From assembly GCF_021130785.1 (NCBI RefSeq), contig NC_060215.1:72802001-72866000 (forward strand): a DNA stretch of 64,000 nt, in the 5' to 3' direction. Made by a program: the position numbers and the translations under genes. Each line of letters begins with the position of its first letter. Position 1 is the first letter of the stretch. The DNA comes from Homalodisca vitripennis (taxonomy: Eukaryota; Arthropoda; Insecta; Hemiptera; Cicadellidae). Positions 26,349-34,837 of this stretch are shown piece by piece. Below the pieces are notes generated by a model. The model saw only the letters and a program-made list of their open reading frames with translations. It did no database searches and was not told the DNA's origin.

Positions 26349-28099
26349 GAATTCAACTCACACTGTGTGACAGCTATTGAAGAGATCAGTGCCAAAGTGA
26401 AAAGTTCTGTGAATAGTGCAAATCAATGTCTTAATAAGTTATTGCCTCCATTTGAGGAGTGTGTTTTTTGTCCTGTCACTGTAGATGATGTTCGTAAAAT
26501 TGTTTTATCTCTAAAAAATTCCCATTCTAAAGATGTGTATGGATTAAGTAGTATTTTAATTAAAGCTGTTATTGATTATATAATTGAGCCTTTGACATAT
26601 TCTATTAATTGTTGTGTATTGGAAGGGATTTTTCCAACATGTTTAAAATTTTCAAAAGTTGTACCTGTGTATAAAAATGGCTCACTTGATTGTCCGAATA
26701 ATTATAGGCCTATCTCATGTGTACCAGTCTTGTCTAAGGTAATTGAGAAATTACTTAAACATCAAATATGTATTCATTTTGAAAATCTCAAATTATTTAG
26801 TTCTAGTCAATTTGGTTACCGCACTGATTGTTCAACGGTTTAAAGCTGTAAATACTCTTGTAAATAATGTTCTCTTAGCTTTGGAAAATAATTGTTGGGC
26901 TCAGATCACACTTTGTGATCTGAGCAAAGCATTTGATTGTGTTAGACCTGATATACTGGTGAACAAATTGGAATTCTATGGGTTTCGTGCAAAGAATTTG
27001 AACATGTTAAGGTCCTATCTTGCAAATCGCAAACAGGTTGTTATGGTTAATGGAGCTTATTCCCAAGTGGCTGATATAAATATAGGTGTGCCACAGGGAT
27101 CTGTGTTGGGTCCTGTTTTGTTTATTATATTTATTAATGATTTAAGTTTTAATGTCTCTAGTTTTACTACTATATATGCTGATGATACCACTTTGTTAAA
27201 TAGTCACACAAATTTGCTTTACTTAAACAACTTGGTAGAGACTACAATGAATGAAACTGTTAACTGGTTTAATGTAAATGGTCTCTATTTAAACGCAGAA
27301 AAAACAAAACAAATGTTAATAACTCTTAAGAATATTAATAGGCCTATATTTGAATCTGAAGTTTTTGTTAAGTTATTGGGGATAATAGTGGACAACAGGC
27401 TATCTTGGAAACAACACATTGATTATGTATGCAAGAGATTATCTAGGGTTATTTACTTATTGTGTAATTTAAAAAAAATAGTATCACAAAGGTATATAAA
27501 AATGGCCTACTTTGCATTTTTTGAAAGTATTATTAGATATGGTTTAATAATTTGGGGTAATGGTACAGGCATTGATCAGGTGCTAGTAATCCAAAAGAAG
27601 GCTGTGAGAATTTTAGCGGATGCACCTGTGTTAGATCATTGTAAACCTTTGTTTGTAAATATTGGTGTTTTAACTGTTATAAATCTGTATATTTATGAGG
27701 TATTAGTAGATGTAAGAAAAAAGTCACACATGGTTTTGAAAAGAAATGATGTTCATCACTATAATACAAGAAATAAAGATAAGTTAAATGTAGATAGAGC
27801 TAGATTAGGTAAAACCATGAATTACCATACAACCTTAGGCATTAAAATGTTCAATTTGTTACCTTATGCTGTTCAAACTTTACCATGTCAAGTTTTTAAT
27901 AATAAATTGTATTCTTGGCTAAAAAATAGACCTTTCTATAATATTAATGAATATTTTAGCTGTGAGATCGTTCATAAGGATTTTTAACTTTAGATTAGGC
28001 TAGTAATTTAAGCCTTAATATTTGACGAAGCCTATTGTAATTTTATTGAAAATTATTAATGGCCAATAAATTGTCTATTGTCTATTGTCTATTGTCTAT
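26349..28099 (+). mobile_element. 5'-truncated LINE (CR1/L2/jockey-like) inside the 5' LTR
   Basis: It is flanked by a 10-bp target duplication, AATAAAAGAT, at 26339-26348 and 28100-28109. The 3' end has the aagcctattgtaatttt motif, then ggccaataaa and tandem TGTCTAT units, the usual simple-repeat end of this LINE clade. Only the RT-bearing part of the second ORF remains; the endonuclease is missing. The first 127 bp also occur in the 3' LTR, so the LINE was present before the LTR element moved. Confidence 0.9.
26367..27987 (+). pseudogene. LINE reverse transcriptase, one frameshift
   Basis: The RT is spread over two frames. The first (26367-26843) carries the N-terminal blocks VVPVYKNGSLDCPNNYRPIS, VLSKVIEKLLKHQ and SSSQFGYRTD. 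An extra base near 26835-26842 shifts the reading to the second frame, which runs to 27987. That frame holds LCDLSKAFDCV, the GVPQGSVLGPVLF block, the catalytic YADD (27175-27186), the KLLGIIVDNRLSW block and a C-terminal WLKNRPFYNINEYF. All three catalytic aspartates (one in AFDC, two in YADD) are kept. The frameshift and the missing endonuclease make it non-autonomous. The terminal FYNIN motif is shared with the minus-strand LINE at 34838-37445, so these belong to one clade. Confidence 0.85.
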
Positions 28100-28139
28100 A
28101 ATAAAAGATATTAACTATACGCTGGTACGGGACTTACTA

Positions 28140-28860
28140 CAGTAGAGTCCCGTTAATCCGACCTAATTGGGACCGAGCCCTATTCGGATTATGTGATTGT
28201 TCGGATTAGCCAGAATTACAGAAAAATACGGTTTTAAACTTGAGAATGGGTCTATTTTGTTATAGAATTATCAACATTTTTATTAAAACATGTTTTCTGA
28301 CTGTTGCATTGTATTTCTTGACAAATAAACGTGTTTGCGAGTACTAAGCACATTTACCGTATTTAGTGTGAGAGTTCTATTGTTAAGCAATGTGAGCGTA
28401 CTGGATATTGTACGGGTCCACGCGTTCAATAGTTGTACGAAACTACGCGTCATCCAATAGACTCTCTTCAATGCGACAGAAGACAATAACTGAATTTATG
28501 TCTTTTAACAATATTAATATTGTACTCAATAATAATATCAGTACTGTACGTCCAATTTTTGTTTGGTTTCACTTCTTAATACAGTAATTTAACTCATACT
28601 TAACCTATAAGTTTCAATTTGGTACTGTATTTAACTTCATTATTTATGTACTGTACCGTACACAATTTGTCTTAATAAAATACTGTATGTCTATTTAATT
28701 AAAGTTTTCTTTGTTTATGTACGAAATGATGCACCCATTTTCATTTTTTATGTAATTAGTTCATATAACTGTTCATTATCGTTATAAATAATTCCTCCTG
28801 GACCTGTTCGGATTAACCGACGTTCGGATTACACGTGTTCGGATTAGCGGGACTCCACTG
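28140..28860. mobile_element. Tigger/pogo-like MITE, 721 bp, TA target duplication
   Basis: Terminal inverted repeats: CAGTAGAGTCCCGTTAATCC on the left, and GGATTAGCGGGACTCCACTG on the right. TA flanks both ends (28138-28139, 28861-28862). The 3' LTR retains the uninterrupted site (cttactactttg), which confirms the insertion point and the TA duplication. The cattcggatt/ttcggatta subterminal motifs resemble the Tigger end at 50184-50249. There is no transposase, so it must have been moved in trans. Confidence 0.9.
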
Positions 28861-29813
28861 TACTTTGAAGATTACGGAGGCAGATCGGAAACTAAAACGC
28901 ACTAAAGAAATTAAATACTTGAAATTGAATTTACACGCGATAAAATAATTACTCTAAATCCCAACTATAGGGTTAGAGAAAGAACTTCAGCTTCTTAACT
29001 GGACTGGTACACCTTCTCGTGGAAACTCCAAGACTCGACTGACTCCCTCTCTCTCTCCAGCGAGCCGGGTCGGAACGTATCACCGTAGCTCGATCAGCTG
29101 ATTGACCGGTCTAACTGAACAAACAATGTCCATGCACCACGTCTAGTTAACAAGAGCCTACTTCCTACCGCGATTCAGCATAAATAATTAGAACTATGGT
29201 ACATATCTTTCCCTAGCCCGAAGCTGAAATCACGGTAGGAACCTAAACCTTTAAAACACTCATCCTGGATTAAGTACAATAATATCCCTCCACATGCACA
29301 CTTTTAAATAACAATCTTGGTACTTATCACTACGTGGAGGCCGTGATGCGTAGTAGTCCGAGGGGTGGTGTGGTAGGATAGCCCGACGTCCAGTATCAGT
29401 CCGGAGGTAGCCATCGCCATCGCCTTTGCCGAGGGATGTGGTTGATGTGGAGTCGATGCACAGCTCCCCCAATGACCTGGCGGTCGGTGCAGTGCGGCGG
29501 CCTCGTAGATCTTGTGGTTGGCTGGCTCTGTTTACTAATAGCACTGCTACCTGCTCCTCCAATCTAACAACAATTTCAGCCCGCGAGGCATTGAGCTCTT
29601 GGAGGACATTCCTTTTTTACAAAATATTCCCTCCGTATAATTGTATGGCTGTCAGTCTTTCACGGTGTTCTTAATCGTACGCCTGCGCCAGTGTCACGAA
29701 TGTAAACCATTACCATATGTTGTTAATTACAATACACTCAATTTACAGGGATTACAATGGCACAATAATCAATTGTTTACACACAATAAAGCTCATATAG
29801 TGATAAAAAACAA

Positions 29814-29992
29814 TATTACCCCGTCCTTCTACATTTGAAGGAACAGGGAAGAAATATCACTATCAATACAACTCATTGTATACCAAAAATATTACCCTGT
29901 CCTTCTCTATTGGAAGGAACAGGGGACAACAACACCACAACATTACCAAAATTACCCTGTCCTTCTACATTTGAAGGAACAGGGAAGAAATA
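29814..29992. repeat. Three spaced copies of a hairpin-forming motif
   Basis: Copies at about 29814-29857, 29891-29930 and 29951-29992 share attaccc(c/t)gtccttct followed by ttggaaggaacagg or tttgaaggaacaggg. Within each, ccttc pairs with gaagg and the outer cctgt pairs with acagg, so each can form a short stem-loop. They lie in the internal region of the LTR element, spaced about 60-77 bp. Confidence 0.8.
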
Positions 29993-30618
29993 TATCTCAT
30001 GATATATCACAATACCTCTGTGTATTAATTTCATACACCATTAATGCCATTCATTGTCCCTGAAAATTACATGGTTTACTACAACACTCCTATCACACAC
30101 TTACACTGGCATTTTATATCATGACTTCTCATTGTTTAGCCATACAATTGCTGAAATAAAAACGTCGTCACATCACCCTTTTATATTCCAATATTTATTT
30201 GTATTATTATAATAAACTACTGGACTCTCATACTTAACTTGTTTTGTGTTTTGGGCCAAATTAATACATAAATATATAATCAATTCTTGAAGTTAATTTA
30301 GAAATAAATTATATTGCCAATTTTATTGTTTTAGATCCATCTTCAATTCCTTTTCGACAATATAATTGTCCTGAAAATAAAACATACTGACCTTTGCCCC
30401 GGGCTAATGTTTATTGAGTTCTCAACGTTCACATTTCGTATTTAAATTTTAATTTAGAAATATTCACCTTCTAAGAAAAACAACCTATCTTTATTTTAAA
30501 ACAAAAAAAACACATTTAACCAAGATCGATATTTCCTTATTATTTCCGATAAGCATTTAACATCTGTATGTTTAATCATATTGCCCAGTCCTATCTTTAC
30601 TATCGAGTCATAAATACT

Positions 30619-30690
30619 TTCACTTATCGGGCTCACTTTGTTTTCACTTATCAGGTTCACTTCGCTTTCACTTATCAGGTTCACTTGTAA
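30619..30690. repeat. Three tandem copies of about 24 bp
   Basis: The unit tttcacttatcaggttcact is repeated three times with small changes (first copy cgggct). The minus-strand ORF through it therefore has a repeated NLISES peptide, which I take as a by-product of the array. Confidence 0.75.
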
Positions 30691-31288
30691 TAATACTTTA
30701 TGATATGAACTACCAACATAAACTTTTACAACGGGTAGGGGCTTGGGCACATCCGGACCTTTTTATATTTACACAGGAAACTTTCACAATAATCCTTTCT
30801 CCTGCCCTCATTGTTATTGACCCTTTCTACTATAACTATAATTATTTTATTTATTGTTTACCCCCTTTCAGATTACAAGCACTGTCCCTAATATTAAATT
30901 TCAAAGTGGACCTTCACATTTTCTAAGATTCTAACGGTGTCGCTTTCAGAAGCATTTCCGCCCCTAAAATTTATTTCAAATATTAATTCCTTTTTGAGCA
31001 TCAGATCCACATGCGCTAGCTCCATTTTATTTTAAAATAATTTTCTTAAAATAAATCAAATATTCTAAACTCACAATATTATTCTAAGTCCTAAGTCTTA
31101 CTCACTACACAAAATTATGCAGGTTTATACACACTTTTCAAGTTTATAAAAGTCTTACACAAGTCTTATACAAGTTACACACACTTTCATGAATTATACA
31201 AGTTTATACCAGTTTACAAGTTCTTTCCTGTAAATAACCTGTTGTACAAGTTTATGCTCAAAAAGAAAAAGCAGATTCGCGCAAATTA

Positions 31289-32263
31289 TGTACCGTTATT
31301 ATAGTACATATATTGAATTTGTATGGAGCTAATACTTTATAAATTAGAACAACTTTTCAGAAATACTTGATTTATTCCGAAATTTAAGTTCACCAAAAGT
31401 TAACAAAGTTTACAAACTTGTGATTCGATTTTCTTCAAAATGTCACTCAATCGAACAAATCTAATTAAGAGTCTGATAAAAAGGAATTAAAATTTAAATT
31501 AAACTAAAAATGTATACTTCTCCAAAAATGGTTTAAATTAACAAAACAAAATAAAAAGTTCTCTTCTCAAAATACTCAAAATTAATATAACACAAAACTT
31601 GATATTTACTTTATCACCAAAATTTAATTCACAATACTTCAAAAAATTGAATTAAATTTTCAGACTCTGAAATATGGGAAACTTTAGAAATTTTAATTAC
31701 AGTATTATAAAAATAAAAGAAAATAAAAGATGAATTCAACTCACACTGTGTGACAGCTATTGAAGAGATCAGTGCCAAAGTGAAAAGTTCTGTGAATAGT
31801 GCAAATCAATGTCTATAAGTTATTGCCTCCATTTGAGGAGTGTGTTTTTTGTCCTGTCTAACTATACGTTATAAGCTATACGTCTAACTATATTAACTAT
31901 ACGCTGGTACGGGACTTACTACTTTGAAGATTACGGAGGCAGATCGGAAACTAAAACGCACTAAAGAAATTAAATACTTGAAATTGAATTTACACGCGAT
32001 AAAATAATTACTCTAAATCCCAACTATAGGGTTAGAGAAAGAACTTCAGCTTCTTAACTGGACCTGGTACACCTTCTCGTGGAAACTCCAAGACTCGACT
32101 GACTCCCTCTCTCTCTCCAGCGAGCCGGGTCGGAACGTATCACCGTAGCTCGATCAGCTGATTGACCGGTCTAACTGAACAAACAATGTCCACGCACCGC
32201 GTCTAGTTAACAAAAGCCTACTTCCTACCGCGATTCAGCATAAATAATTAGAACTTTGGTACA
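31289..32263 (+). repeat. 3' LTR with internal deletion and filler
   Basis: This 975-bp copy starts TGTACCG and ends GGTACA. It keeps the LINE target duplication copy and the first 127 bp of the LINE (31732-31858). About 33 bp of scrambled taactatacg-like sequence (31859-31891) follow, and it then rejoins the LTR at attaactatacgctgg (31892). It lacks the Tigger-like MITE. Confidence 0.9.
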
Positions 32264-32684
32264 ATAGAAGAAACCCAATCAAGATTCAATAATTTTAGAA
32301 AATGTATTTTAAATATAAAACAACATTTATTTTTAGATTCTATGTTCTTATATTTATTTTTCTACATAATTGCCCTGTTTATCTAAAGATTAGCTGCCTG
32401 CTTGTCAGCCAGAAGTTCATGGTTTTTTCATTTTTCATCTTGATGTAGTGTTTTACCATCAAGATGATATGTCAGATGCTGAAAACTGTAGAAATTGCTC
32501 AGAGTAACCCAAACAGTAAATAAAAGTAAGTAATCCAAAACTGCCTAGGGAAAAGAGTAAATAATTTTTTAAATCTGGAAAAAATGTGCAGTATGAGACC
32601 TTGCATTGTCATGGAGGAGTAAAATTCGTTTCGTCAGCATGCTGTATCCTTTGTTGTGAACTACTTGACGGAGCTTGATTAGTA

Positions 32685-33925
32685 TTACGAGGCATGTTCA
32701 AAAAGTAAGTACCGTTTCATTCTACTACCACCATAGCGCTGCAATCGGTGTTCCGCACATGCGCACTAGTCATCCTTGTTCACTGGCTATCGATTCATGC
32801 CATTTTAGTTGTTGTACATTGTGTTTTCAGTTTTCTCTGAACATTTAAAATGTTTAAGACAATTAGTGATCCCGCTGATTGTGAGATTCATTCTGTAATA
32901 AGATTTTTTAATGCAAGGAATGTGAAACCGGCTGAAATTTATCATCAACTTCAGAGATGTTTACGGGGAAGACGTGATGAGTGAAGGAATGGTGAGAAAG
33001 TTGGTTAGAATGTTCAATGGCGGTCTAACAAATGTACATGATGAGAATCGGAGCGGTCGGCCTTCTCTTGTCACCAAAATCCAAGAGAACAAACTTTCCA
33101 CTATGACGACGCTATCTGACAAAATCCACACACTCTTTTGTATGAAATATTTATGGACTGCTTAGGTTATTGCAAGCTGTGTTCCTAATGGGTTCCAAAA
33201 ATGCTCACTGATGTGCACAAAACCAAGAGACTCAGAAGTGCTTTGACTTTTCTCACACAGTACAGTGATGATGATGAGGATTGTTTTTAAAATTGTGACA
33301 GGTGATGAAACTTAGGTCAGTCATGTCACACCGGAATCCAAACAGCAGTCAATGGAGTGGCGACACACGTAATCCTTGAAGAAACAAAAATTGAAGACGA
33401 CAATTTCTGCACAAAAAATCTTATGCACTGTCTTTTGGGATCGGAAAGGTGTTTTGCTGTATGCTCAGTAACGGAATTATTTTGCTCCATGACGATGCTC
33501 AGCCCCATACCGCTGGTGATACTCAAACATTGGTTCGACAATTTCGTTGGGAGCAGTTCGATCACCCGCCCTACAGCTCGGACTTGGCACAGTCTGTCTA
33601 CCACTTGTTCCTGTATATGAAACGTAAGCTAAAAAGCTCACAGTCCAAAGCCAAAACCGACTGGCTTGGTCCGGTTCGGTCGGTTTCCAAAGCTTTGAAA
33701 CCGACGATGAAGTGAAAACTGCCGTGGAGTCATGGTTACATTCATTGTCGGGAACCTTCTACAAAGAGGGTATAGTCAAATTGATCACCCAATATGACAA
33801 GTGTTTGAACATAACTTTGTCGGAAAATAGTTTAAGTTTTGGGCTTTCATGTAGAAATAAAATTGTGTTGAAAAAAATTGTTTTACTTGTTTTTTTTAAA
33901 CCGTACTTTCTGATCACGCCTCAGA
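32685..33925 (+). mobile_element. Mariner element with a dead transposase
   Basis: The left end ttacgaggcatgttcaaaaa and the right end near tgatcacgcctcagaa are imperfect inverted repeats, and TA precedes the left end (32683-32684). The element is about 1.24 kb, the normal size for mariner. It interrupts an older mariner of opposite orientation. The right border is uncertain by a few bases because the right repeat is diverged. Confidence 0.8.
32850..33835 (+). pseudogene. Mariner transposase pseudogene, third Asp lost
   Basis: The ATG at 32850 opens MFKTISDPADCEIHSVIRFF, then NARNVKPAEIYHQLQ, the N-terminal helix-turn-helix start of mariner transposases. The reading then shifts frame several times. 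The first catalytic motif reads VTGDET followed by a stop where Trp is normal. The second is ILLHDDAQPHTA. Thirty-four residues later, where mariner has the third Asp in a S.DYHLF motif, this copy has QSVYHLF, so Asp is replaced by Val. The C-terminal part (SGTFYKEGI, YDKCLN) is recognisable. The copy is inactive for at least three independent reasons. Confidence 0.85.
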
Positions 33926-34814
33926 AGGTGAGAATCAACATTTAAATTAACAATTATAATCAATAGTTTACTTACTCGGTACAATTCAGTAGCAGTCAAC
34001 GTAAGCTTAGGTCAGTAGAGGAACTGTCCACTCTATTATGCTTGGTGGTTCTCTGTGAGAGTAATGTGAGTACCCATCAAAGCAACAATTTTCTGAATTT
34101 TAGGGTTCATAACACTATTTTATGTAGGGCAGACCTAGACATCAGAAATTTCTTGGAAAGAGTGGTTGTTATGAATATTCTGTGCTTACAAACTTTCATT
34201 TCAATTGCACTCACCAAATTTTCATTAGCGTGAACGTTGTCACAGCTACCTTTAAACTCTTTGACTCATGTTCACATTTTACCTTTGCTCATTACTCTGT
34301 AAACCTTTGCTCATAAACTTCACAAAGCTGAAGACAGAAATCTGCAGCTGAAATGTTTCTTGCACTAATAAAAGTATCACTGACCGTACCTCATACATGT
34401 TGGGTGATTTGTTAACCTTAAAGATTTTAAAGGTGTATACACAGGGAAGTATATAGGTAAGCTACATAACTGCAAATGGGATATGCTTGTTTGAAAGGAA
34501 TAATGGGGAGTGATATGCACACTCATTGTGGTGCTTGCCTGAACTACAAGAGTATATGAGACAAAGTCCCTTACTTAAATATTATTCTATGGTGGGGAAG
34601 AAGAGGTCTCCTCTTTTTAAATTATTTTTGAAAGATATAGGTAAAATGTACTATTATGGTTATAATAAAAAAAGAAAATTCTGATCAAATAATTAAAATT
34701 ACCTATTAGAAATAATCTTATGTAATTTCCAAGTTTTATGATATAATAGTCACATCAATCTGCTTGCACCTGCCATCCGCTAAATTGACCACAATTATGC
34801 TAGTGGTTTACATT

Positions 34815-34837
34815 GAGAGAGAGAGAGAGAGAGAGAA
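34815..34837. repeat. (GA)n run at the 3' end of the antisense LINE
   Basis: About 11 GA units. On the minus strand it directly follows an aataaagatattc end, so it is likely the simple-repeat tail of the adjacent LINE (TCTC on the LINE's sense strand). Confidence 0.75.

Larger units (their letters stand above)
25906..29203 (+). repeat. 5' LTR, enlarged by a LINE and a MITE
   Basis: It is 3298 bp long, but only about 0.8 kb is LTR sequence; the rest is the LINE at 26349-28099 and the MITE at 28140-28860. It matches the 3' LTR closely outside the insertions. Differences noted by eye are single bases such as cttttcgg/cttttcag, actggac/actggacc and aactatgg/aactttgg, suggesting a fairly young insertion. 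Confidence 0.85.
29204..31288. other. Internal region of the LTR element
   Basis: About 2.1 kb between the LTRs without recognisable retroelement domains. The first 500 bp are GC-richer, with overlapping unsupported ORFs on both strands (for example 29260-29562 minus, 100 codons, and 29426-29674 plus). It then turns AT-rich and carries two short tandem arrays (listed separately). Before the 3' LTR there is a stretch of degenerate ttacacaagt-like repeats (about 31110-31230). Confidence 0.6.
25906..32263. mobile_element. Non-autonomous LTR retrotransposon, nested insertions
   Basis: Two direct copies of one sequence begin TGTACCG and end GGTACA, the TG...CA form with a 6-bp terminal inverted repeat expected of LTRs. 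The whole is flanked by ATAG on both sides (25902-25905, 32264-32267), a 4-bp target duplication. The internal region (29204-31288, about 2.1 kb) shows no gag, protease, reverse transcriptase or integrase motif. An A/G-rich stretch (aaaaagaaaaagcaga) before the 3' LTR may be the polypurine tract. I could not recognise a tRNA primer site. The element therefore resembles TRIM/LARD-type non-autonomous LTR elements. Strand is unassigned for lack of coding sequence, though the purine tract position favours plus. Confidence 0.85.
32268..34430 (-). pseudogene. Old mariner transposase, split by a younger mariner
   Basis: The minus-strand translation resembles mariner in two halves. Right of the young element (33930-34420) are an N-terminal LQLCEVYEQ segment and then KFRKLLLRWV with TKHNRVDS, matching the helix-turn-helix region and the ..W.P..LT..... 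R linker of mariner transposases, with several stops and shifts. Left of it (about 32590-32670) is KRILLLHDNARSHTAHFF, the second catalytic Asp motif. The remainder toward 32268 is too decayed to follow to the third Asp. The 3' end may have been cut by the LTR element insertion. Frames are broken many times. Confidence 0.6.

Noticed and set aside
29260..29562. 100-codon minus-strand ORF in the LTR element interior
   Set aside because: Overlaps another ORF on the opposite strand in a GC-rich patch. No gag-like or zinc-knuckle motif is visible.
29814..29992. CRISPR-like array
   Set aside because: Three imperfect repeats with unequal spacers inside a eukaryotic LTR element; there is no cas gene and the genome is eukaryotic.
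25906..32263. Endogenous retrovirus
   Set aside because: No envelope, gag or pol sequence is present; the structure is that of a coding-less LTR retrotransposon.
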